Assembly: GCA_964484065.1 (NCBI GenBank)
Contig: CAZAEW010000004.1
Span: 1 to 64,000, forward strand
Length of the DNA: 64,000 bases
Reading direction: 5' to 3'
From: JAEVLT01 sp964484065
GTDB taxonomy: Bacteria; Bacillota; Bacilli; Bacillales; Cytobacillaceae
Made by a program: the position numbers and the translations under genes. Below, in pieces: positions 1 to 7,760 of the stretch. The notes beneath the pieces were generated by a model. The model was not told the DNA's origin and did not search any database. It saw only the letters and a program-made list of their open reading frames with translations. The stretch's first letter is position 1, and each line of letters opens with the position of its first letter.

Positions 1-1049
1 TATTCGATTAGGTCGGATTGAAGATAATGATATAAAAGTTTGATTGTATTTTCTATCGATTTTTGATGTGTTCTTTCAAAGGCATGGGAAGAATCGATTC
101 CCGGACCAATTAAGCCATGAATGATATCATGCCCCGACCGGATTGCGGCTGAAGCATCTGAGCCATAGTAAGGATAGATGTCAATTTTATATTCAACCTT
201 GTTGTCTTCTGCAAGCTGAACCAGTTTTTTTCTAAAATCGTAATGATAGGGACCGCTGGCATCTTTAGCACAAATGGAAACCGTGTATTCATCTGAAGCC
301 TGGCCATCACCGATTGCTCCCATATCAACAGCTAAATATTCGACCGTCTCAAGAGGAATATTTGAGTTGCCGCCATACCCGATTTCTTCATTGTTCGAAA
401 TGAGGAAATAGGTTGTACACGGAAGGGGAATGTCTTCTTTTTTGATTTGTTTTATTAACTGCAGGAGAATGCCTACGCTCGCTTTATCGTCTAAATGGCG
501 TGATTTTAGAAATCCGTTTTCTGTTATTTCGACTCTTGGGTCAAAGGAAATAAAATCCCCGATGTTAATCCCGAGTTTCCGGACATCTTCAGCATTATGT
601 ACCTCCTCATCAATCCGGATTTCCATATTTTCTTGATTACGTTCAAGCTTTCCAGCATCCTTATATACGTGTACAGAAGTTTGATGCATAAGGATGGTTC
701 CTGTGAAGGTTTTTCCTGAGCTTGTTTCAATTTGGCAGTATTCACCCTCGATTGAGTTATATTTAAATCCCCCAATGAGGTCCATTCGAAGTCTTCCGTT
801 TTCTTTAATCTCTTTTACCATTGCGCCCAAGGTATCAACATGAGCGGTAAGCATCCGGCTTCTGCTGGAATCTTCTCCGGGGATAACAGCAATTAAACCG
901 CCTTTTCGGTTTCTGTTTACCTCCATATTTAAAGTAGAAAGAAAATTTTCCACAAAAGAAATGACCTTATTTGTATTTCCCGAGGGGCTGGGAATTGAAA
1001 CTAAATCAGCAATTAATTTCATTGTTTCCTCTGTATTAGGGTATGCCAA
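1..1049 (-). CDS. M42 family metallopeptidase (aminopeptidase), 3' end cut by window
   Basis: A dinuclear-metal aminopeptidase expected to act on cytosolic peptides. Reading the minus strand gives 349 codons that run off the window edge, close to the family's usual 350-360 residues, so little is missing. Metal and catalytic residues of the family are in place: H70 in AHVDTLG, D187/D188 in HLDDKA, the E221-E222 pair in NNEEIGYGG, D242 in VDMGA and H322 in SHAFE. The start is TTG at 1049, preceded by AAAAAAGGAGATGG; an in-frame ATG lies nine codons later at 1022 but has no comparable ribosome binding site. The gene is monocistronic as seen here, upstream of and in the same direction as corA. 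Family assignment is firm; substrate preference is not inferable. Confidence 0.93.
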   Translation of the reverse strand, partial: MAYPNTEETMKLIADLVSIPSPSGNTNKVISFVENFLSTLNMEVNRNRKGGLIAVIPGEDSSRSRMLTAHVDTLGAMVKEIKENGRLRMDLIGGFKYNSIEGEYCQIETSSGKTFTGTILMHQTSVHVYKDAGKLERNQENMEIRIDEEVHNAEDVRKLGINIGDFISFDPRVEITENGFLKSRHLDDKASVGILLQLIKQIKKEDIPLPCTTYFLISNNEEIGYGGNSNIPLETVEYLAVDMGAIGDGQASDEYTVSICAKDASGPYHYDFRKKLVQLAEDNKVEYKIDIYPYYGSDASAAIRSGHDIIHGLIGPGIDSSHAFERTHQKSIENTIKLLYHYLQSDLIE

Positions 1050-1137
1050 GATACCATCTCCTTTTTTAATTTATGGCTTATCTTATTATACAGTTATAGA
1101 AATAACATTAATTGAAATGGAATGTTTTTTTGAAAAA

Positions 1138-1172
1138 TAAAAAATGAAAAACGCAGGGAATTCTGCGTTTTT
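1138..1172 (-). terminator. Terminator of corA
   Basis: A perfect 10-bp inverted repeat (1147-1156 and 1163-1172, arms AAAAACGCAG/CTGCGTTTTT) starts two bases after the corA stop codon. It is followed on the minus strand by further T-rich sequence, which is a standard intrinsic terminator. Confidence 0.88.
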
Positions 1173-1173
1173 C

Positions 1174-2124
1174 TTACTTAAACCACCCTTTTTTTGAAAA
1201 CCACCATGACATGCCGATTCCAATAATCAGCATTAGAAGCAGTGCTCCAAAATATCCATATTTCCAGCCCAACTCGGGCATATAATGAAAGTTCATTCCG
1301 TACAGCCCAACTATAAATGTTAACGGCATAAAAATCGTAGTAATAACAGTCAGGACCTTCATCACGTGATTGGTTTCATGAGAATTCAAGGAAATATAGC
1401 TGTCTCGTATATCTTGTGCAAGTTCACGATTTGCCTCAATCATTTCCGTTAATTTCAGCAAATGGTCATAGATATCTGAAAAATATACCTTTTTTTCTTG
1501 TAAACCTTCCAGTCGCTGAGAATTTAAAATCCTGTATAAAAGATCCCTCATAGGTGTAATGGTGTGCCTTAAGGAAAGGAGAAGCTGCCGCGTATCGAAT
1601 AAATCTTCGAGTAATACCTCCATTGACCTTTGTTTGGAGTTTTCATCAATTTCGTTTAAGCGGTCTTCAATTTGGTAAACAGGCGAAAAATAATTGTCAA
1701 CCATTTTATCAAACACCGAATATAGAATATGGGATGGATCCCATTTGTCCCATGCATCCGAAAGCAGAAGACGGTTCCATACATCTTCAATTTCAGCAGT
1801 TGGTTTATGGTGGAAGGTTACGATGTAGTTATGCCCTAAGAAAAAATCGACTTCTTCCTTTGTCAATGTTACTTGATTTAAGGACTGAGTTACAAAAAAA
1901 TGATTATTTTCGTAGTAGTCGAGTTTTGGACGCTGAAGAGTATATATGCAGTCCTCAATCGCTAATGGATGAAAATGGAGCGGATTCCTCAGACACCGGC
2001 ATTCTTCTTCAGAAGCTTGATCAAAATCAATCCAATACCACAGAAAATTACCTGATACGATCTCGTGTACGCCAAGATCACGAATTAGTTCTTTTTTCAT
2101 GTTAAAAGCAAGCGTTCTGATCAT
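1174..2124 (-). CDS. corA: CorA family magnesium/divalent cation transporter
   Basis: Pentameric inner-membrane channel for Mg2+ (some family members move Co2+ or Ni2+). The 316-residue length is normal. The first ~250 residues form the soluble funnel domain with long helices. They are followed by two C-terminal membrane helices (about 258-275 and 291-309) that bracket the family signature YGMNF at 275-279, and a short basic tail. The ATG at 2124 follows GAAGGAGAAAAA. The gene stands alone, with a terminator directly downstream. No M-box or other Mg-sensing leader was recognised upstream. Confidence 0.93.
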   Translation of the reverse strand: MIRTLAFNMKKELIRDLGVHEIVSGNFLWYWIDFDQASEEECRCLRNPLHFHPLAIEDCIYTLQRPKLDYYENNHFFVTQSLNQVTLTKEEVDFFLGHNYIVTFHHKPTAEIEDVWNRLLLSDAWDKWDPSHILYSVFDKMVDNYFSPVYQIEDRLNEIDENSKQRSMEVLLEDLFDTRQLLLSLRHTITPMRDLLYRILNSQRLEGLQEKKVYFSDIYDHLLKLTEMIEANRELAQDIRDSYISLNSHETNHVMKVLTVITTIFMPLTFIVGLYGMNFHYMPELGWKYGYFGALLLMLIIGIGMSWWFSKKGWFK

Positions 2125-2799
2125 TTTTTCTCCTTCATTATTATCTGTAAAAAAGAGTTTTCTTTACCCAAAGCATTTCCATTATCCACCGAAAATATTG
2201 AAGGAGATTGTGGAGACCTGATGAAAAACAGAGGCCGTCCGGAGGACTAAGTAGTTCAGCTATCGAGTAGAAAATTAAAATACACAACGGAATTATCATC
2301 AGAATTAACACTGCTCTTTTACGAATCAGCAATTGATTTAGCATAAAAATGCTTGGTCCGAAGATGCCCAAACTTCGGACAACAATGATGTGATTTGGCT
2401 TTCCTCTGTCTGAAAAGATACCTTGGATTCGTACAGCATGGATGATATCTTCTCTTCTGCTGTTCTGGTTTCAGATACAACTGTCCGTCTGATGTTTTGA
2501 ACGGCAAGCAGAAATTAAAATAATTTAGAGTCACATCGACCACCATATTTATCAAAACAATTTCACAGGAAATTAGCATTACACTTATCGCATTAAATAA
2601 CATATAACTAAAAACAATTGTCCGCTAGCTAACTTATATTTTTTAATGCTATATTAAGCATTTATCCATATAAACCTTGAGCTACCAACAAAGGTAAATA
2701 GTCCAATTCATTTGCGAATTGGACTAAAAAATAGAATGATAATTTTGTTTTTCTACTTTAAAACTGAACTACTTATCCCGATGACGCCTCTGTTCATTT
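2125..2799. other. Gene-poor stretch with traces of a decayed coding region
   Basis: No intact gene is supported here. On the minus strand three short open stretches in three frames (about 2319-2603, a middle segment around 2345-2500, and 2141-2371) follow each other. The first starts with a hydrophobic segment, the middle reads as a Ser/Glu-rich amphipathic stretch containing TAEEKISSML, and the last has another hydrophobic segment. Together they could be a frameshifted membrane protein gene, but I recognise no family. At 2699-2726 there is a perfect 11-bp inverted repeat (TAGTCCAATTC and its complement around a 6-nt loop). It may terminate transcription of the radical SAM gene on the minus strand, although its T-tail is weak. 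Confidence 0.35.
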
Positions 2800-3993
2800 T
2801 TATAAAGAAGGTTCTGTTTCTTTCTTTCTCATAGCCAGCGGAATATATACGCAGAATGGTTCGCTTTCCAAATAATCGCCTGTCACTGCGTAGGTTCTTG
2901 AACGGGATCCTCCGCACATTTTGTTATATTCGCATACACCGCATTTGCCCTTATAGTTATCGGGCTGTCTAATTGCTTTTAATACAGGTGATTCCCGATA
3001 GATTTCTGCAAGCGGCTTTTCACGGACGTTACCTACAACTATTGGTAACAGGCCGCTCGGCATAACTTCGCCGGTGTGCGAAACAAAGATAAAGCCATTT
3101 CCATCATTTACGCCTTTTGGTGCACGTTTTAAGCCATCATGCATCGAAGCAAAATCAGTCGTAATTGAGTCTTCGTAATGAATTTCACCTTTTTCAATCA
3201 GATGATCCCGAGTTTTTTGTTGAAGGACTACGCGGCGGTAATGCTGAGCCGCCGTTGTCTTGATATCATAAGGTGCTGTTTTGCTAAGTTCATACAGCCA
3301 GCGGAATACCTTTTCATGCTCAGCAGGGGAGATACAAGCATCCATTTGCCCTCTTCCTGTTGGTACAAGTAAGAAAATATACCACATAACTGCTTTTAAT
3401 TCGCCAACTAATTTGGCCATTTCCTCAAGATGGTCGTAATTATAACGAGAAATAACGGTATTAATTTGCAGCGGCATATCAAGCTCATTTAAATATTTAA
3501 TTTTTTCAATGGTAAGATCGAATGAACCGGGAGTTCCCCGGAAAAAATCATGAATTTCCGGAGTAGGGCCGTCGAGGCTAAAGCCCCAGCGGGAAAGACC
3601 GACTTCTTTGGCACGCTGCATTTTTTCTTTGGTAACATTAGCTGTTGCGCTTGGTACCATTGAAACGCGCATTCCTTTTTTTACAGCATATTCGGCAAGT
3701 TCAAAAAGATCTTCCCTCATCATGCAATCCCCGCCAGTGAAAACGAGCATCGGATTATTCATTTCGTAAATTTCATCTAGCAGCTTTATACCTTCTTCAT
3801 GTGTTAATTCACGCGGATCTGGTGTAAGCTGCGCATCTGCGCGGCAGTGAACGCATTTTAATTGACAAGCTCTTGTTACTTCCCAAATTACTATAAAAGG
3901 ATTTTTATCGTAATCGATTTCCATACCTACACCATGCGGATGACCCATTCCATGTGGATGAACCGTTCCATGCGGATGTCCCATTTTATGCAT
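2800..3993 (-). CDS. Radical SAM/SPASM protein (TIGR04053/BA_1875-like) with HPHG-repeat N-terminus
   Basis: A radical S-adenosylmethionine enzyme of the group related to heme-maturation and peptide-modifying SPASM proteins. It has the CxxxCxxC cluster motif at C43, C47, C50, a GGD segment (FTGGD), and a C-terminal SPASM-like Cys cluster (CGVCEYNKMC, then a later Cys in EPFC) for auxiliary iron-sulfur binding. The first 21 residues carry three HPHG units (6-9, 12-15, 18-21), an unusual His-rich tail that could bind metal. The preferred start is ATG at 3993: an AGGTG box sits about six bases upstream, overlapping possible GTG (4002) and ATG (3999) starts three codons earlier. No partner gene or substrate peptide is adjacent, so the reaction is unknown. 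The subfamily name is from memory of its sequence style. Confidence 0.85.
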   Translation of the reverse strand: MHKMGHPHGTVHPHGMGHPHGVGMEIDYDKNPFIVIWEVTRACQLKCVHCRADAQLTPDPRELTHEEGIKLLDEIYEMNNPMLVFTGGDCMMREDLFELAEYAVKKGMRVSMVPSATANVTKEKMQRAKEVGLSRWGFSLDGPTPEIHDFFRGTPGSFDLTIEKIKYLNELDMPLQINTVISRYNYDHLEEMAKLVGELKAVMWYIFLLVPTGRGQMDACISPAEHEKVFRWLYELSKTAPYDIKTTAAQHYRRVVLQQKTRDHLIEKGEIHYEDSITTDFASMHDGLKRAPKGVNDGNGFIFVSHTGEVMPSGLLPIVVGNVREKPLAEIYRESPVLKAIRQPDNYKGKCGVCEYNKMCGGSRSRTYAVTGDYLESEPFCVYIPLAMRKKETEPSL

Positions 3994-4410
3994 TTTCATC
4001 ACCTGGATTCCTATTTTTTTAAAGCATTTATGACAATATTACTATTTAAACGATGCCTCTATGAATTATTATAGATTGGTTATCTAGCAATGCATGGGAG
4101 GTTTGTTACAATATTTCTACATTACAATCCTGAAGAACTTGCTATCAATACGACTAGTAAAATAGTTCTGGTTTGATATATTAAAAAAAGATTACAGGAA
4201 TATTTCAAACTATTAAAATCAATCGAAGGAAAAGGGGGGGAAGCCGCAATAAATATGAATTAGCTCCATTTTGGGGGCTTGTAATATAGAATGCTTTCAT
4301 TTCCATAGGGGGTGTTTTATCCCAAGGTCTCCATATTTTTTTTATATTTTTCATGTTTTCCAGTCTTTATGATGAATGTACAGTACATCACACAAGAAGG
4401 AAGTGTAAAC
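3994..4410. other. Divergent intergenic region, radical SAM gene / wall hydrolase
   Basis: About 400 bp between two divergent genes. It must hold both promoters, but I could not pick a convincing -35/-10 pair for either. It contains a G7 run (4234-4240) and a small hairpin, AGCTCC-ATTTT-GGGGGCT, near 4262-4278. The reading frame of the downstream wall hydrolase stays open back to a GTG at 4312, but that upstream part does not resemble a protein. Confidence 0.4.
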
Positions 4411-5427
4411 ATGAAAAAGCAACTAATGGCAGCAGCTGTCACCACGGGGATTCTCTTTACCGCTTTTGGAGCTCCAGCTAGTGCCGATCAGAGCACATAT
4501 ACAGTTGTTTCCGGTGATAGTTTATGGAGAATTTCACAAACGTACCATGTGACAATTGATCAATTAAAACAATGGAACAATCTATCAACTGATACAATCT
4601 ATGTTGGTGAGAATCTACTACTCGTACCGCCTTCAAGTCAAACAACTGCTACATCAACTGCAGATCTTGCAACTGCGAATATCATCTACACGGTAAAATC
4701 GGGAGATTCACTATCCCTTATTGCAAAAACTTACAATACAACGGTGGATGAAATAAAAATCTTAAATGGCTTAACTTCCGATCTCATCAAAATTGGTCAG
4801 CAATTAAAAATCCCAAACACAAATTCAACAGCACCAGTAACTTCACCGGCACCTTCAACAGATGCAGCAACCTATACGGTTCAAAGCGGCGACTGCTTGT
4901 CTATAATTGCTTCCCGTTTTAACTTAACTGTTACTGACTTAAAAACATTGAACAATTTATCATCGGATACCATTTACGTAGGACAAGTCTTAAAAGTCAG
5001 CGGAACTGTATCACAAACAGGAAGCAGCACCACAACTACTGCATCGGCACCAACAGGTACTTCCGTTTCAAAAGCACAAGCAGTTATTGATGAAGCAAAA
5101 AAATATATCGGAGTCCCTTACCAATGGGGCGGAAGCACTCCGTCAGGATTTGATTGCAGCGGTTTAGTAAACTATGTATTTGGAAAGGTTGGCATTTCTG
5201 TGCCAAGAACGACAGCAACTTTATGGGCTGGAGAAAAAACGGTAAGTGCACCTAATCCGGGTGACTTAGTCTTTTTTGACATCAATCAGACTGGTACTCC
5301 ATCCCATGTAGGGATCTATCTTGGAAACAATCAATTTATCCACGCCGGTTCTTCGGGTGTAACGATTTCAGATATGACGTTATCCTATTGGAAAACGAGA
5401 TATTTTGGTGCAAGAACTGTATTTTAA
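4411..5427 (+). CDS. Secreted LysM x3 - NlpC/P60 peptidoglycan endopeptidase
   Basis: A cell-wall hydrolase of the LytE/LytF type (D,L-endopeptidase cutting peptide stems). ATG 4411 follows AAGGAAGTG and opens a signal peptide: basic MKKQ, a hydrophobic core, then ASA-DQ with cleavage near residue 25. Three LysM domains at about 30-72, 92-134 and 154-196 are joined by Ser/Thr/Pro-rich linkers. The NlpC/P60 domain (about 220-338) has catalytic C249 in FDCSG, H299 in SHVGIYLG and H311 in FIHAG. The third LysM has a Cys (C162) where Ser/Thr is usual in SGDSL. In Bacillus such genes answer to WalR or SigD; I could not verify either site. A strong terminator follows. Confidence 0.93.
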   Translation: MKKQLMAAAVTTGILFTAFGAPASADQSTYTVVSGDSLWRISQTYHVTIDQLKQWNNLSTDTIYVGENLLLVPPSSQTTATSTADLATANIIYTVKSGDSLSLIAKTYNTTVDEIKILNGLTSDLIKIGQQLKIPNTNSTAPVTSPAPSTDAATYTVQSGDCLSIIASRFNLTVTDLKTLNNLSSDTIYVGQVLKVSGTVSQTGSSTTTTASAPTGTSVSKAQAVIDEAKKYIGVPYQWGGSTPSGFDCSGLVNYVFGKVGISVPRTTATLWAGEKTVSAPNPGDLVFFDINQTGTPSHVGIYLGNNQFIHAGSSGVTISDMTLSYWKTRYFGARTVF

Positions 5428-5461
5428 GAAACAAATAGAAAAGAAAATGAAAATAAGGTTA

Positions 5462-5494
5462 GGACTGACAGGGAAATGAGTCAGTCCTTTTTTT
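5462..5494 (+). terminator. Terminator of the NlpC/P60 gene
   Basis: GGACTGAC stem (5462-5469 with 5480-5487) and a 10-nt loop, followed by seven Ts. It lies between convergent genes and may also act weakly on the minus strand. Confidence 0.9.
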
Positions 5495-5496
5495 GT

Positions 5497-5838
5497 CTAT
5501 AAAAACAATTTTTTAGCTTGTTTCTCAATCATGATGACTTCGTTAAAAAAGCTTTTGAGCATCAGCCATCTTGCCGGGTATGTTTTGATATAGTCCTCAA
5601 TGACCTCAGGTGAATAGAATAAAAGGAGATCCAACTGAAGCTTTTCTTTTTTTAAATCATAGTAAAGGGCATGGGGTACAGCATAATGTTTATTGATCTG
5701 GCAAGGATTTAATTTTATCGATTTGATTTTTCGTTCTCTCATAAACGCTAGAAGCGCTTTTTTTTGCAAATCAAAGCTTTGCTCTTCGGATAAACCTTTT
5801 AAGCGGATCCTCTCATTAATGAAATAGATTCCCTTCAA
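5497..5838 (-). CDS. Conserved hypothetical protein, 113 aa
   Basis: A soluble, highly charged protein of 113 residues, rich in Lys, Leu and Phe, with no membrane segment or signal peptide and no motif I can name. ATG at 5838 is preceded (minus strand) by a GAGGAAGAG-type ribosome binding site at a good distance. Codon use looks like its neighbours, so it is probably a real gene. It is convergent with the wall hydrolase and shares the intergenic terminator region. Function unknown. Confidence 0.75.
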   Translation of the reverse strand: MKGIYFINERIRLKGLSEEQSFDLQKKALLAFMRERKIKSIKLNPCQINKHYAVPHALYYDLKKEKLQLDLLLFYSPEVIEDYIKTYPARWLMLKSFFNEVIMIEKQAKKLFL

Positions 5839-5928
5839 AACTCTTCCTCCTGTCCAAGCCGGTTTAGTAACGTTATGGACAGGTATGATTAAATCTATAC
5901 GTCAGCATTTCTTCGTTGTAAAATCAAA

Positions 5929-6031
5929 GATAAAAGAGTTTGAGGGGGAATAATCATGTCATATTGGGGAAACAGCGGGTTTTTAATCAGTACTTAAAAG
6001 GGGCATCTTGATATCGATGATAAAAGAGTTT
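5929..6031. repeat. Two copies of GATAAAAGAGTTT bracketing a 13-codon ORF
   Basis: The 13-mer GATAAAAGAGTTT occurs at 5929-5941 and again at 6019-6031, 90 bp apart. Between them ATG 5956 to TAA 5997 encodes only MSYWGNSGFLIST behind GAGGGGGAATAATC. The opening resembles the short Gly/Tyr-rich YjcZ-type spore peptides, but the hydrophobic remainder is missing, so it may be a truncated relic or a leader peptide for the exporter that begins 61 bp on. Confidence 0.3.
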
Positions 6032-6058
6032 AAAAATATATAATTAGGAGATTTCAAA

Positions 6059-6667
6059 ATGATCGCAGCTGGTATCCACGGTCTTTTACTATCATTCGGC
6101 CTTATTTTACCATTAGGAGTTCAAAATATTTTTGTTTTTAATCAAGGAGCTGCCCAAAGGGAGTGGATCAAAGCTCTCCCTGCAGTGATTACAGCAGCTT
6201 TATGCGATACCCTGTTAATTTCGATGGCTGTTTTTGGTGTTTCTGCTGTTGTTTTTGGATATGCTTGGCTAAAAATCCTCCTCATCGGAGCGGGAATTTT
6301 ATTCCTGTGTTATATGGGGTATCTTACTTGGAAAAGTCAACCTGGCAGTCATTCTTCTGCGGATAAGCAGCCTTTTTCAGCGAAAAAGCAAATCCTCTTT
6401 TCCGCTTCCGTTTCACTGCTAAACCCGCATGCCATTATGGATACAATCGGTGTCATCGGAACAAGTTCTCTGTCGTACTCAGGCCTTGAAAAAATGGTTT
6501 TCACCTTAGCTTGTATACTGGTTTCATGGATTTGGTTTATTGGACTGTCAGTTACCGGAAGGTTTGTAGGAACATTGGATGCAACCGGCCGTATACAATT
6601 GATGATCAATAAGATATCTGCCATCATCATGTGGGGAACCGCATGCTATCTCGTTTTTTCTATTTAA
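6059..6667 (+). CDS. LysE/ArgO family amino-acid exporter
   Basis: A six-helix membrane exporter of the LysE/ArgO family (basic amino acids such as arginine or lysine in characterised members). At 202 residues it has the family length. It opens with an N-terminal hydrophobic stretch and the diagnostic LPLGVQN region (residues ~17-24). The central loop is hydrophilic (GSHSSADKQPF), and the second half carries the conserved LLNPHAIMDT segment near residue 120. ATG 6059 follows TTAGGAGATTTCAAA. No LysG/ArgP-type regulator is adjacent. The substrate is inferred from the family only. Confidence 0.88.
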   Translation: MIAAGIHGLLLSFGLILPLGVQNIFVFNQGAAQREWIKALPAVITAALCDTLLISMAVFGVSAVVFGYAWLKILLIGAGILFLCYMGYLTWKSQPGSHSSADKQPFSAKKQILFSASVSLLNPHAIMDTIGVIGTSSLSYSGLEKMVFTLACILVSWIWFIGLSVTGRFVGTLDATGRIQLMINKISAIIMWGTACYLVFSI

Positions 6668-6673
6668 AAAGTG

Positions 6674-6759
6674 GGGTTAAAGGTCATTGTTTTCCAACAA
6701 TGTTGAGGGGAGCGATAAGCGAAACGCCTGGAGGGTAAATCAACAGGCAAGTTTAACCC
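6674..6759. repeat. Degenerate Bacillaceae intergenic repeat / structured element
   Basis: An 86-bp element closed by a perfect 8-bp stem GGGTTAAA/TTTAACCC (6674-6681, 6752-6759). Inside are a 7-bp hairpin CATTGTT-TTCC-AACAATG (6685-6702) and a GCCTG/CAGGC pairing (6726-6730, 6744-6748). The 3' half (6711-6748) resembles the end of the REP-like repeat scattered in Bacillus genomes, whose copies end ...GCGGAAAGCGAAGCGCCTGGAGCGGAAATCAAC (consensus recalled from memory, given in two parts here: GCGGAAAGCGAAG then CGCCTGGAGCGG). It follows the exporter gene and may be transcribed with it. Confidence 0.5.
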
Positions 6760-6770
6760 AGCCTTTAAAA

Positions 6771-6797
6771 AAATATCCAGCGTAATGCTGGATATTT
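6771..6797 (+). terminator. Hairpin downstream of the exporter gene
   Basis: A perfect 11-bp stem AAATATCCAGC/GCTGGATATTT around the 5-nt loop GTAAT. The tail is T/A-mixed rather than a T-run, so it is a moderate terminator candidate. Confidence 0.6.
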
Positions 6798-6917
6798 ATC
6801 ATCTATATAAATGGGTCTGCGGAGGGGGCTCTTTAGGACCTGTCTTTATCATAGCCCCCAAAGATGAAAAAAATATGAATGAATGGTTAATAATTTACGA
6901 AAAAAAGAGGGGAATGT

Positions 6918-7088
6918 ATGAAAAACTATCATTGCTGCGCAACATGCCGGCATTTTAAAGCAGAAAAAAACTCGAGGATTTCATACCAATGCACCCGCTT
7001 AGGCTATTCCACAAAACCTAATTATCAATTTAATTGCTGGAATCCGCGCGAAGATATCCAGAAAAAAATAAAACAGAACAGAAGCTAA
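6918..7088 (+). CDS. Small Cys-rich protein, 56 aa
   Basis: A 56-residue ORF starting at ATG 6918 behind AGAGGGGAATGT. It begins MKNYHCCATCRHF and carries five Cys (6, 7, 10, 26 and 41), with CxxC, an isolated Cys and a final FNCWNP motif, which suggests a small zinc-ribbon-like fold. The strong ribosome binding site, Bacillus-like codons and ordered Cys spacing support a genuine gene. Its TAA overlaps the stop codon of the convergent isochorismatase-like gene by two bases. I recall similar small proteins in other Bacillaceae but no known function. Confidence 0.75.
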   Translation: MKNYHCCATCRHFKAEKNSRISYQCTRLGYSTKPNYQFNCWNPREDIQKKIKQNRS

Positions 7089-7645
7089 ATTTGTGCTAAA
7101 AATTCTTCTGTTGTTCGAAGTCTGCCAATACGCGGAAAAATAAACTTCAGAGTTGCTTCATGGGCTTCTTGACTGAAAGTGGTCATGGCATCGGTAACAA
7201 AAATTTGATTATAGCCATATTGGAAGGCTTCCCGAGCTGTGCTTTCAACACCAATATTGGTGGCGATTCCTCCTAAAACGATCGTGTCAATTCCTCTTCT
7301 GCGAAGCTGAAGATCCAGATCAGTACCAAAGAACGCTCCCCATTGCCGTTTTGTTACGACATAATCTTCGCTTGTAACTCCAAGTTCAGGAACAAGCTCG
7401 TCCCAGCCATCGGGGCGGCTTGAAGGGGAGGTCCCAGTTTCATCTGTCTGTGGAATCAAGACATCTTTACCATCTAAAAAGCTGACACGGACGAAACAAA
7501 TAAAACCGTTGTTTTTTCGAAACACGTCAACTAGTTTTGCCGCCTTTTCAACTATCTCACGTCCGCCAGGAAGGGAAGCAATCCCTTTTTGCAAATCGAT
7601 CAGGACTAATGCTGTTTTTTGAAAATCTACAGATAAACTATTCAT
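7085..7645 (-). CDS. Isochorismatase-fold hydrolase (YecD-like, Cys nucleophile replaced by Gly)
   Basis: A cytosolic alpha/beta hydrolase of the isochorismatase-like superfamily, 186 residues. The catalytic Asp (D17 in LVLIDLQKG) and Lys (K99 in TKRQWGAF) are present. At the position where amidohydrolase members have the nucleophilic Cys, this protein has G132 (ATNIGVEST), as in the E. coli YecD subgroup and in true isochorismatases. It is therefore unlikely to be a Cys-type nicotinamidase; its substrate is unknown. The start is ATG 7645, seven bases after AAGGAGGG; an upstream in-frame ATG at 7672 lacks such a site. It ends by overlapping the convergent Cys-rich gene. Confidence 0.88.
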   Translation of the reverse strand: MNSLSVDFQKTALVLIDLQKGIASLPGGREIVEKAAKLVDVFRKNNGFICFVRVSFLDGKDVLIPQTDETGTSPSSRPDGWDELVPELGVTSEDYVVTKRQWGAFFGTDLDLQLRRRGIDTIVLGGIATNIGVESTAREAFQYGYNQIFVTDAMTTFSQEAHEATLKFIFPRIGRLRTTEEFLAQI

Positions 7646-7721
7646 ATTTAAAACCCTCCTTATATGTAACAAACACCAGTATCTTAACTCCTTTCGAATG
7701 CTTAGGCAAATTTTTAAAAGA

Positions 7722-7755
7722 GAAAAAATGAACCCAGGATGGAGTGTCCCGGGGT
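7722..7755 (-). terminator. Terminator of cotA
   Basis: Minus-strand hairpin ACCCCGGGA/TCCTGGGTT (7747-7755 with 7731-7739, one bulge) with a T6 tail, six bases after the cotA stop. Confidence 0.65.
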
Positions 7756-7760
7756 AACAT

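Noticed and set aside
6674..6759. ZTP (pfl) riboswitch-like string GGGGAGC...CGCCTGG
   Set aside because: The required upstream GUGACUGGCG-type half is missing and the element lies after, not before, a gene; repeat relic is the better reading.
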